DNA of 10,134 nucleotides from Candidatus Aciduliprofundum sp. (GTDB lineage Archaea > Thermoplasmatota > Thermoplasmata > Thermoplasmatales > Aciduliprofundaceae): positions 1 to 10,134 of the forward strand of contig WAKY01000073.1 of assembly GCA_015523135.1 (NCBI GenBank), in the 5' to 3' direction. Under the pieces are notes generated by a model that worked only from the letters and a program-made list of their open reading frames with translations, ran no database searches and was not told the origin of the DNA. Both the position numbers and the translations under genes were made by a program. Positions 1 through 5,975 of the stretch are shown piece after piece (positions within the stretch are counted from its first letter, which is position 1; the number at the start of each line of letters is the position of its first letter).

Positions 1-975
1 TGGAGCGATATTTATCACTTCACCCTCAGCGGAACCAATGATTTTGAGTATAGCGATAATCCAGATGCGCTATATAACTGGGAAGTAAGAGCGTGGAACT
101 ACTCTAATGGTAATTCTGAACCAAGTATTTGGCAGTGGGGTGCACCGTCTAATGTGGGTCCCTCTAGTGCCCATTCTGGTTCCGATTTAATAGGTACTAT
201 ACTCAATGGAAATTATGGAGTAGATGAACAGGTGCAAGCCCTGCTTACTCCTTGGATAGATCTTAGAAATGCATCATGGGTAACACTATCATTTTATGCT
301 TGGTACGACCTTGAAGAGGATAGTAATGGTATGTGGGATGGAGTTACAATGGCATTTGAAAACGATTCTGGTAGTACATGGTGGCTTTTAGATCCAAACA
401 ATAATGCCAGTCAGTATGACGGAATATGTGCCTCTGATCAAGGATTAAATAATACCTATATTTTTGGTGGCTCTTCTAATGGATGGGTACTTAAAACTTT
501 CAATACATCTGCTATAAATAACCCAAATGTGAACAAAAATTTACTAGGTCACAAAGTGCGTTTTATATTCTACTTTGAGAGTGATGAGTACACGCACAAT
601 TATCCCGGCTTCTACCTTGACGATATCCAAATTAAAGCAGGAATACCCCAGTACCACATATATGGGTATGTGAAAGATTCCAGCGGAAATGCAGTGAGTG
701 GAGCAACGGTGTGGGTGAATGATACGACATTAGGCACATCTTATCAAACAACTACGGATTCAAATGGAAGATACGATGTGTACACTTACAATGGAATAAA
801 CGGAGATAATATCAATGTGGACGCTTCTAGCTCACAAGGAAAGGGTACGAATAGTGGAAGCTTAAGCACAGATACGGAGATAGATATAACTCTCCAAGCA
901 ATACCAGAGCTAAATCTAGTGATAATACCGATACTGCTATTAGCTGCTATCTACATTCTCAGAAGGAGAAAATAA
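1..975 (+). CDS. Secreted/surface protein, C-terminal part (5' end outside window)
   Basis: The frame is open from base 1, so the gene begins upstream of the window; 324 residues are visible. Residues about 45-212 start with a WQWGAP motif followed by a region rich in aromatic and acidic residues and Asn. It resembles the jelly-roll (MAM / immune-inhibitor-A C-terminal-like) domains that follow secreted archaeal peptidases. Residues about 218-297 (HIYGYVKDSSGNAVSGATV) match a carboxypeptidase-regulatory-like beta-sandwich. The last 24 residues are a PEL motif, a hydrophobic stretch (LVIIPILLLAAIYIL) and a basic RRRK tail, i.e. a C-terminal membrane anchor or an archaeosortase-type sorting signal. 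Several N-x-S/T sequons are present, as expected for an exported archaeal glycoprotein. No catalytic domain is in view, so the activity is unknown; a peptidase or adhesin is possible. A GTG at 154 could start a shorter frame, but the domain clearly extends upstream of it. Confidence 0.85.
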   Translation, partial: WSDIYHFTLSGTNDFEYSDNPDALYNWEVRAWNYSNGNSEPSIWQWGAPSNVGPSSAHSGSDLIGTILNGNYGVDEQVQALLTPWIDLRNASWVTLSFYAWYDLEEDSNGMWDGVTMAFENDSGSTWWLLDPNNNASQYDGICASDQGLNNTYIFGGSSNGWVLKTFNTSAINNPNVNKNLLGHKVRFIFYFESDEYTHNYPGFYLDDIQIKAGIPQYHIYGYVKDSSGNAVSGATVWVNDTTLGTSYQTTTDSNGRYDVYTYNGINGDNINVDASSSQGKGTNSGSLSTDTEIDITLQAIPELNLVIIPILLLAAIYILRRRK

Positions 976-990
976 TTTTTCCTCTTTTTA
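976..990 (+). terminator. T-rich terminator after the surface-protein gene
   Basis: Directly after the TAA stop, two T runs (TTTTT and TTTTT separated by CCTC) lie in the coding direction with no obvious hairpin. This is the usual form of archaeal intrinsic termination. It also separates this gene from icd, which appears to have its own promoter just downstream. Confidence 0.5.
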
Positions 991-995
991 TCCAC

Positions 996-1032
996 AAATT
1001 TAAAAACCCCGAGCATTATTACCCTTTGGTGA
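996..1032 (+). promoter_or_regulatory. Probable icd promoter and ribosome-binding site
   Basis: An AAATTTAAAAAC stretch (about 997-1008) looks like an archaeal TATA box. Counting about 25 bases on puts the transcript start near 1028, giving a very short leader. GGTGA at 1028-1032, four bases before ATG 1037, is a good archaeal Shine-Dalgarno sequence. If the transcript start is this close, the RBS sits at the very 5' end of the mRNA. Confidence 0.5.
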
Positions 1033-1036
1033 TAAT

Positions 1037-2236
1037 ATGTACGAGGATGATATAAAAAATGCTGTGGAACATTTTGAAAATTTGCTAAGAGAGCAGATTG
1101 AGAGAATGGAGAGGATAAAGCACGAGGGGGACTGGATAGATTATTCAAAGCTCAAACCAATAATAATCGGTGTGGCGGGGGGCGATGGCATAGGTCCATA
1201 CATAACTGAGCAGACGCAGAGAGTGCTAGAATTCCTGCTGAAGGATAAAATTGAGGAGGGAAAAGTGGAGTTTAGAAAAATTGAAGGACTCACAATTGAG
1301 AATCGTGTAAAGCATATGCAAGCAGTGCCAGATGATGTTCTTGAAGAAATTAAGAAATGCCATGTTCTTTTGAAGGGGCCAACCACAACGCCAAAGAAGG
1401 GTGATCCTTGGCCAAACATTGAAAGTGCAAATGTAGCAATCCGCCGTGCTTTAGATTTGTTTGCAAATGTCAGGCCTGTAAAGGTTCCAGAGCTTGGAAT
1501 TGACTGGGTATTTTTCAGGGAGAACACAGAGGGAGCTTATATGCTTGGCTCTCGCGGAGTAATGATAGGAAACGAGCTAGCCATGGATTTCAAGGTAATA
1601 ACCGCCCCCGGAGCTGAGAGAATAATTCGCCTTGCATTTGATTATGCTAAAAAGAATGGTAGAAAGAAGGTTACAGTGGTAACAAAGGCAAATGTGGTGA
1701 AAAAGACGGATGGTCTATTTTTAGATATTGCCGAAAAAGTAGCTAAAGATTATCCCGAGATAGAATGGGATGACTGGTTTATAGATATAATGACTGCAAA
1801 ACTTATAGACCCTTCTCGCCGCTCTCAGTTTGATGTCATAGTCCTACCAAACTTGTATGGAGATATTCTCACTGATGAGGCAGCACAAATTCAGGGTGGA
1901 GTAGGGACTGCGGGAAGTGCAAATATTGGGAAGAGATATGCAATGTTTGAAGCCATACATGGCACAGCTTTGCGTATGGTCAAAGAGGGGAGAGCAAAAT
2001 ATGCAAATCCAATGAGCATGATTAAAGCGGGAGCTATGATGCTTGAGCATCTTGGATTCACAGAAGAGGCAAAGAAGCTGAATATGGCTATTGACATAAC
2101 AACTTCCTTTGAAAAGAAGATAGTAGTAACAGGGCATCCTGATGGAGCTACAGGAGAAGAAATGGCAAATTATGTAATTGAAAACCTCAAAGATCCAAAC
2201 CTGGAAGAAAAATGGAAAAAATATACAAATCAATAA
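1037..2236 (+). CDS. icd: Isocitrate dehydrogenase (isocitrate/isopropylmalate dehydrogenase family)
   Basis: Predicted to oxidise isocitrate to 2-oxoglutarate and CO2 with NAD(P)+ in the cytoplasm. The 399 residues carry the family signatures: GGDGIGP (48-54); ESANVAIRRALDLFANVRP, with Ser130, Asn132, Arg136 and Arg146 matching the isocitrate-binding S-x-N-x-x-x-R and R-P residues; RENTEGAY (Arg161, Tyr168); TKAN (Lys217); metal-binding aspartates in IDIM (Asp250) and LYGDILTDEAA (Asp276, Asp280); and the HGTA cofactor loop (309-312). The S-x-N pattern favours isocitrate over isopropylmalate; homoisocitrate cannot be excluded. A roughly 40-residue N-terminal extension precedes the dehydrogenase fold. 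The cofactor loop continues LRM, with Leu where Pro is usual, so NAD versus NADP use is uncertain. The ATG has a good SD. It lies near, but on the opposite strand from, the citrate synthase operon, which supports the citrate-to-2-oxoglutarate role. Confidence 0.92.
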   Translation: MYEDDIKNAVEHFENLLREQIERMERIKHEGDWIDYSKLKPIIIGVAGGDGIGPYITEQTQRVLEFLLKDKIEEGKVEFRKIEGLTIENRVKHMQAVPDDVLEEIKKCHVLLKGPTTTPKKGDPWPNIESANVAIRRALDLFANVRPVKVPELGIDWVFFRENTEGAYMLGSRGVMIGNELAMDFKVITAPGAERIIRLAFDYAKKNGRKKVTVVTKANVVKKTDGLFLDIAEKVAKDYPEIEWDDWFIDIMTAKLIDPSRRSQFDVIVLPNLYGDILTDEAAQIQGGVGTAGSANIGKRYAMFEAIHGTALRMVKEGRAKYANPMSMIKAGAMMLEHLGFTEEAKKLNMAIDITTSFEKKIVVTGHPDGATGEEMANYVIENLKDPNLEEKWKKYTNQ

Positions 2237-2250
2237 TTTTTTTATTTTTA
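2206..2250. terminator. Bidirectional, overlapping terminator between icd and the convergent membrane-protein gene
   Basis: On the plus strand, T7-A-T5 (2237-2249) follows the icd stop directly. On the minus strand, the complement of two A runs within the last icd codons (2208-2212 and 2216-2221) gives T runs 30-45 bases past the stop of the convergent gene. The second terminator would thus be inside the icd coding region, so the two 3' ends overlap in antisense. No hairpin is needed for archaeal termination. Confidence 0.45.
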
Positions 2251-2252
2251 TA

Positions 2253-2870
2253 TTATCCTATCCTGTTTTTGGGTCTCACTATTAGCCAGATTATCAGTCC
2301 TATTATGTTTAAAAACAGTACTATTAAGAACCAAAGCAATCCACTCTTTCCACGCCTCTTTGCATCCTTGTAAACCCATATGAGCACTCCAAGCCATATT
2401 AAAAGGAATACTGCACTAATTAAGCAAGTAGTGGTTCCAAAGAAGTCAAAGAATGAAGTTTCAAGATCTTCTCCATATTTCACATCATATGTGAAGCTTA
2501 CCGGCCAGTTACCTGCACTTTCGACCACGATGTAGTAAGTTCCTCCAGAAGCGTTGCTTATGGTAAAGTACATCTTGGCATGCTGCGTATTTAGGGATGT
2601 ACCTGCATCTATATAAGTAAAACTCTGACCTGCCATATACAGTGCCATATTTTTTTGATCTAAAAAGTAGATGTTCATTGTGTTATTTCCTTTTATTTCG
2701 TACTCTACGCCACCTCCGTTTGGGAGATAAACCTTGTAGTACCAGTACTGATTTGCCTGGATGGTTTCGCTGCCATTGTGCTCTGTTACTGCAGATGCTG
2801 TAGGGATCGCTAAAATGGCCATAAAAACTAGGGCCAATACAAATATCTTCACCCAACTCTGTAATCTCAT
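2253..2870 (-). CDS. Exported/membrane protein of unknown function, C-terminal two-helix membrane domain
   Basis: I do not recognise a named family for the whole 205-residue protein. Residues 1-27 are a signal peptide (basic MRLQSWVK, hydrophobic core, AxA-type ending TASA). Residues about 28-135 form a Gly/Tyr/Asn-rich, probably all-beta extracellular domain, ending in a pattern (GGTYYIVVESAGNWPVSFTY) typical of small beta-sandwich domains. Residues about 144-200 hold two membrane helices joined by a short basic loop (VYKDAKRRGKSG) and end in RPKNRIG. This helix-loop-helix resembles the PLDc_N-like module common in archaeal and bacterial small membrane proteins. The ATG has a strong SD (GAGGGGG, 2875-2881). 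It follows the citrate synthase operon by about 50 bases on the same strand, but T runs between them suggest a separate transcript, so a link to the citrate pathway is not supported. It could be a sensor, an anchor or a scaffold. Confidence 0.85.
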   Translation of the reverse strand: MRLQSWVKIFVLALVFMAILAIPTASAVTEHNGSETIQANQYWYYKVYLPNGGGVEYEIKGNNTMNIYFLDQKNMALYMAGQSFTYIDAGTSLNTQHAKMYFTISNASGGTYYIVVESAGNWPVSFTYDVKYGEDLETSFFDFFGTTTCLISAVFLLIWLGVLIWVYKDAKRRGKSGLLWFLIVLFLNIIGLIIWLIVRPKNRIG

Positions 2871-2893
2871 TAAACCCCCTCAAAAGAAGGATA

Positions 2894-2911
2894 GATTAAA
2901 AGAATAAAAAA
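2894..2911 (-). terminator. T-rich terminator after the citrate-pathway operon
   Basis: About 12 bases past the TAA of the small subunit, the minus strand reads TTTTTT-A-TTC-TTTT (complement of 2898-2911), a typical hairpin-free archaeal terminator. The A/T-rich bases just before it (TTAAATAG on the minus strand, about 2919-2926) could also be the TATA box of the downstream membrane-protein gene. The 52-base gap may therefore hold both a terminator and a promoter. Confidence 0.45.
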
Positions 2912-2922
2912 GTTTTGACTAT

Positions 2923-3429
2923 TTAATCAACTTTGAAGTCTCCATGCTTCTTGATATGCTCTACAATACCCCCATCTTCTAGAAGACGCATCATAAACGG
3001 AGGTATCGGTGTGCTCTGCAACTCTACTCCCTTCGTTAAATCTTTTATTAAGCCCTTTTCAAGGTCTATCTCAAGCTCATCGCCCTCGTCAATCTTGTCC
3101 GTATCAGCAGTAAGCAAAGGAAGACCAATATTGAATGCATTACGGTAGAATATGCGAGCAAAGCTCTTTGCTATCACGCAGCTCACTCCTGCAATTTTTA
3201 TTATTCTTGGAGCATGCTCTCTTGATGAGCCCAATCCAAAATTATTGCCAGCAACGATTATATCTCCAGGCTTTACCTTCTTTGGAAATTCTGGATCTGC
3301 ATCCTCAAGAACATGCTTGGCAAGCTCAGGCAAATTCGTGCGAAGATGGAAATAGCGTCCGGGAGCGATGTGATCTGTGGATATATTATCTCCAAACTTC
3401 CAAACTCTTCCTCTTATTATTCTCTCCAT
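2923..3429 (-). CDS. leuD: Aconitase/isopropylmalate-isomerase-type hydro-lyase, small subunit
   Basis: Small subunit of a two-chain Fe-S hydro-lyase; it supplies the swivelling domain that closes on the substrate held by the large subunit. The start is set at ATG 3429 (168 residues): the in-frame GTG at 3438 is part of the SD GAGGTGAT, which is spaced four to five bases from this ATG. Visible signatures are GRVWKFGDNISTDHIAPGRY (the classical N-terminal swivel motif), NNFGLGSSREHAP (the substrate-carboxylate-binding SSRE loop) and IAKSFARIFYRNAFNIGLPLL. After PGRY the specificity loop reads FHLRTN. The LRT recalls the YLRT loop of methanogen homoaconitase small subunits rather than the YLVY loop of the isopropylmalate enzyme (family knowledge from memory). 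It is the last gene of an operon behind citrate synthase and the large subunit, so an aconitase role (citrate to isocitrate) is inferred; leucine or 2-oxoacid chain elongation is the alternative. Confidence 0.9.
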   Translation of the reverse strand: MERIIRGRVWKFGDNISTDHIAPGRYFHLRTNLPELAKHVLEDADPEFPKKVKPGDIIVAGNNFGLGSSREHAPRIIKIAGVSCVIAKSFARIFYRNAFNIGLPLLTADTDKIDEGDELEIDLEKGLIKDLTKGVELQSTPIPPFMMRLLEDGGIVEHIKKHGDFKVD

Positions 3430-3433
3430 CTTT

Positions 3434-3442
3434 ATCACCTCA
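3434..3442 (-). promoter_or_regulatory. SD of the small-subunit gene overlapping the large-subunit stop codon
   Basis: On the minus strand the sequence TGAGGTGAT contains the large-subunit stop codon TGA (3442-3440) directly joined to the SD GAGGTGAT. Ribosomes ending the large subunit would sit on the start region of the small subunit. This fits translational coupling and equal amounts of the two chains. Confidence 0.7.
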
Positions 3443-4699
3443 CAGATAATCGCGTGGGTCAGCGATTTTTCCCTCTATTGCCGTTGCAGCTGCAGTTGCC
3501 GGAGAGCCCAAATAAATTTCAGCATTAGGATTACCCATTCTTCCTTTGAAGTTACGATTCTGCGTGCTAAGCACTCTTTCCCCATCCGCCAAAACACCTT
3601 TATGTATGCCCACGCAGGGACCGCAACCTGGAGATTCTATTGCTGCTCCAGCCTCAACAAATTTCTCAAGAAGTCCTTCTTTAAGTGCTTGTATATACAC
3701 CCTCCTAGATGCAGGAATCACTATTAACCTTGTTTTCTTGTTTACCTTATTTCCGTCTATAATTTTAGCCGCTATCCGCAAATCCTCTATGCGTCCGTTT
3801 GTGCAAGTTCCAATATAAACTTGATCAATGCGAATATTCATCTTCTTTGCTTCACTTATCGTTCTCGTGTTATCCACAGTGTGAGGAAATGAAACTGTTG
3901 GTTCAAGCTCATCTACATTAAATTCATACTCTTTCTCAAACCATGCATCATCATCGCTCTTTATCTCCCTGTACTTCTCACCACGACCCATCTCCTCCAG
4001 ATACTTCTTTGTTGTTACATCAGGGGCTATCATTCCTGTCTTGCCTCCAGCTTCTATTGCCATATTCGTGATTGTGAATCTTGACTCCATGCTCATCTTA
4101 TCAATCGTGGGCCCGTAGAACTCCATTGATTTATATGTAGCTCCATCTGCTCCTATTGTGCCAATTATATGGAGAATTAAATCCTTAGAGTAAACTCCCT
4201 CTGGAAAATCGCCCTCAATATAGAACCGATGAGTCTCAGGCACTCGAAGCCAAACTTTACCCAAGGCAAAAGCTATAGCCACATCGGTGCTTCCCATTCC
4301 TGTTGCAAATGCCCCAAGTGCTCCAGAAGTGCAAGTATGTGAATCTGCACCCACAATTAATTGCCCGGGAGAGGCCCAAGATTCCACAAGTCTCTGATGG
4401 CAAACCCCTTCCCCAACATCAGAAAGATAAGCACCAGTCTTCTCAGAGAATTCTCTCAGTATTTTATGTGCATTACTCAATTCCTTTCTAGGTGATGGAG
4501 TGGCATGATCAAGGAATAGCACTGTGTTATCTTTATCAAAAACTTTTTCAAGATTCATATCCTTGAGTACCTGCACGCTCAGAGGTCCTGTACCATCCTG
4601 TACCATTGCCACATCTACCTTTGCCACAACTATTTCTCCTGCTTTTACATCTTTTCCTGCATGATCTCCAATTATCTTCTCAGCCATGGTTTTCCCCAA
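3440..4699 (-). CDS. leuC: Aconitase/isopropylmalate-isomerase-type hydro-lyase, large subunit (probable TTG start)
   Basis: Catalytic Fe-S subunit of a dehydratase that moves a hydroxyl group through a cis-alkene intermediate. All three cluster ligands are present in the usual contexts: GTCTNGR (Cys299) and PGCGPCVG (Cys359, Cys362), numbered from the TTG. Other signatures are AEKII near the start, GEGVCHQ, GADSHTCTSGALGAFATGMGSTD, KVWLRVPET, GATYKSMEF and NRNFKGRMGN. The 419-residue length is normal for LeuC/HacA. The start is chosen as TTG 4699: a strong SD GGAGGTGA (4712-4705) ends five bases before it, whereas ATG 4687 is 17 bases from the SD and GTG 4708 lies inside it. TTG gives the familiar MGKTMAEKI beginning. 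The gene follows citrate synthase with overlapping signals and precedes its small subunit. Leucine or homoaconitate metabolism is the alternative; the context favours citrate > isocitrate. Confidence 0.88.
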   Translation of the reverse strand: MGKTMAEKIIGDHAGKDVKAGEIVVAKVDVAMVQDGTGPLSVQVLKDMNLEKVFDKDNTVLFLDHATPSPRKELSNAHKILREFSEKTGAYLSDVGEGVCHQRLVESWASPGQLIVGADSHTCTSGALGAFATGMGSTDVAIAFALGKVWLRVPETHRFYIEGDFPEGVYSKDLILHIIGTIGADGATYKSMEFYGPTIDKMSMESRFTITNMAIEAGGKTGMIAPDVTTKKYLEEMGRGEKYREIKSDDDAWFEKEYEFNVDELEPTVSFPHTVDNTRTISEAKKMNIRIDQVYIGTCTNGRIEDLRIAAKIIDGNKVNKKTRLIVIPASRRVYIQALKEGLLEKFVEAGAAIESPGCGPCVGIHKGVLADGERVLSTQNRNFKGRMGNPNAEIYLGSPATAAATAIEGKIADPRDYL

Positions 4700-4704
4700 A
4701 TTTT

Positions 4705-4712
4705 TCACCTCC
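4705..4712 (-). promoter_or_regulatory. SD of the large-subunit gene overlapping the citrate synthase stop codon
   Basis: The minus strand reads GGAGGTGA, and its last three bases are the TGA stop of citrate synthase. It is a near-full match to the archaeal anti-SD and decides the start of the next gene (TTG 4699 at a five-base spacing). The same stop-in-SD design recurs at the next junction of this operon. Confidence 0.75.
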
Positions 4713-5862
4713 TTTTTTCTATGGGCACATACTCAACGTAATCTGGACCTATATAGTATGCTCTAGGCCTGAATATCCTGTTATGAGCAGTGTATTCGCA
4801 GACATGAGCAGCCCAGCCAACTGAGCGGGCCATTGCGAATACAGGAGTGAATAGATCACGAGGAATGCCTAAAAATTGGTAAACTATTCCTGAGTAAAAA
4901 TCCACATTTGGGAATATTCCCTTCTTTCCAAGCTCGCGAATCATTATATTCTCTATTCTCTCACCAATCTCTATGTACTTTCTATCGTTGTACTTATTGG
5001 ATAAATACTCTGCATATTCTTTAAGTATTCTTGCCCTTGGATCATAGGTCTTGTAAACACGGTGTCCAAATCCCATAATGCGGCGCTTCTCTTTTAAAGC
5101 ATTTAGAACGTACTCTTCGGCTTTATCTGGTGTGCCTATCTCATCCAGCATCTTCAAAACACGCTCATTGGCCCCACCATGCAACGGACCTTTGAGAGCT
5201 CCAATGGCGGATAGAATTGCAGAATTTATATCAGAAAGTGTAGAGGCTGTTACCATTGCAGCAAAAGTTGAAGCATTTAGTCCATGCTCTGCATGCAGTA
5301 TAAGCGCAATATCAAATATTTTCGCCTCCTCCTCATTGGGCTTTTTACCATGAAGCATATAAAGGAAATTAGCGGCATGGCCCAATTCTGGATCTGGAGG
5401 GACTACTTTTTGTCCTGTACGAGCCCGATGGTAATAAGCGATCATTGTAGGTATCTGAGCTATAATCCTAATTACCTTACGCATAACTCCATCACGACAG
5501 CATTTATCACGATCTGGATCATAAAGAGCAGAATGAGCCAACGCAACCTTTAAAATATCCATAGGATGTGGATTGGGAGGTAACTCTACAATACATTCTT
5601 CAACCTTCTTAGGAAGTACTCTAAGTTCTCTCATCTCTGAAGAGAATTTTTCTAATGCATTCTTTGTGGGGAGCTCTCCGTATAAGAGCAAATAAGCGGT
5701 TTCTTCGTATGTGGAATACTTTGCAAGCATTTCTATTGGAATACCTCTATAAATCAATTTTCCGTTCATGCCATCAATAGCGCTAATTGATGACAGTGCA
5801 GCTATAACACCTTCCAAACCCTTTGAATATTCTATTGGACCAGTTTCTTTTAAAACTCCCAT
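4705..5862 (-). CDS. gltA: Citrate synthase (si-type)
   Basis: Condenses acetyl-CoA with oxaloacetate to citrate in the cytoplasm. At 385 residues it has the size of the short dimeric archaeal/Gram-positive citrate synthases. The catalytic residues are all visible: His228 in GPLHGGAN, His267 in MGFGHRVYKTYDPRA and Asp321 in NVDFYSG. His193 in LHAEHGLNAST and Arg346 in MARSVGWAAH match oxaloacetate/citrate-binding positions. The N-terminal KGLEGVIAA...YRGIPI motif is also typical. ATG 5862 is preceded by SD GGAGATGA (5867-5874) with four bases between. It is the first gene of the operon with the two hydro-lyase subunits. 2-Methylcitrate synthase is the related alternative; the neighbouring isocitrate dehydrogenase argues for citrate. 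Confidence 0.95.
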   Translation of the reverse strand: MGVLKETGPIEYSKGLEGVIAALSSISAIDGMNGKLIYRGIPIEMLAKYSTYEETAYLLLYGELPTKNALEKFSSEMRELRVLPKKVEECIVELPPNPHPMDILKVALAHSALYDPDRDKCCRDGVMRKVIRIIAQIPTMIAYYHRARTGQKVVPPDPELGHAANFLYMLHGKKPNEEEAKIFDIALILHAEHGLNASTFAAMVTASTLSDINSAILSAIGALKGPLHGGANERVLKMLDEIGTPDKAEEYVLNALKEKRRIMGFGHRVYKTYDPRARILKEYAEYLSNKYNDRKYIEIGERIENIMIRELGKKGIFPNVDFYSGIVYQFLGIPRDLFTPVFAMARSVGWAAHVCEYTAHNRIFRPRAYYIGPDYVEYVPIEKRR

Positions 5863-5975
5863 AATATCATCTCCTTTATACTATGCAGATATTGATTTCC
5901 ACTATTTTAGATTTTAGGTTAGTTTCAAGCTGGGAAAATATTATATTTGAAAATCATATCGCTCTTGGGATTTGA
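5863..5975. promoter_or_regulatory. Divergent promoter region between gltA and guaD
   Basis: The region is 113 bases and A/T-rich. On the minus strand a tandem CTAAAAT-CTAAAAT (complement of 5904-5917) is a good TATA candidate; counting about 26 bases gives a gltA transcript start near 5881 and a leader of roughly 19 bases carrying the SD. On the plus strand, ATATTATATT (5938-5947) would start the guaD transcript near 5969, about seven bases from its ATG, i.e. nearly leaderless. TTTCAA (5923-5928) and TTGAAA (5947-5952) form a six-base inverted repeat flanking the guaD TATA box; it is short and may be chance. No riboswitch-like structure was seen. Confidence 0.5.

Noticed and set aside
951..1148. 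65-codon minus-strand frame across the icd promoter
   Set aside because: It overlaps the end of the surface protein and the start of icd, shows no recognisable domain, and the intergenic part is better explained by a terminator and promoter.
1844..2233. Open frames of up to 129 codons on the minus strand inside icd
   Set aside because: They are antisense to a conserved enzyme, have biased Cys/Ser/Phe composition and lack RBS signals; shadows of icd.
1037..2236. 3-Isopropylmalate dehydrogenase (leuB)
   Set aside because: The S-x-N-x-x-x-R pattern and RENTEGAY fit isocitrate-type enzymes; isopropylmalate enzymes lack the S-x-N before this arginine.
3430..3438. In-frame GTG at 3438 as the start of the small-subunit gene
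   Set aside because: The GTG is part of the SD GAGGTGAT, which is ideally placed for ATG 3429; the shorter form also matches the usual N-terminus of the family.
3135..3818. Several plus-strand open frames opposite the hydro-lyase genes
   Set aside because: Low-complexity Ser/Leu/Pro-rich translations antisense to strongly conserved motifs, without RBS or promoter.
2923..4699. Simple leucine-biosynthesis label (leuCD) for the hydro-lyase
   Set aside because: Not excluded, but no leuA or leuB is adjacent and the operon partner is citrate synthase; kept only as the family name.
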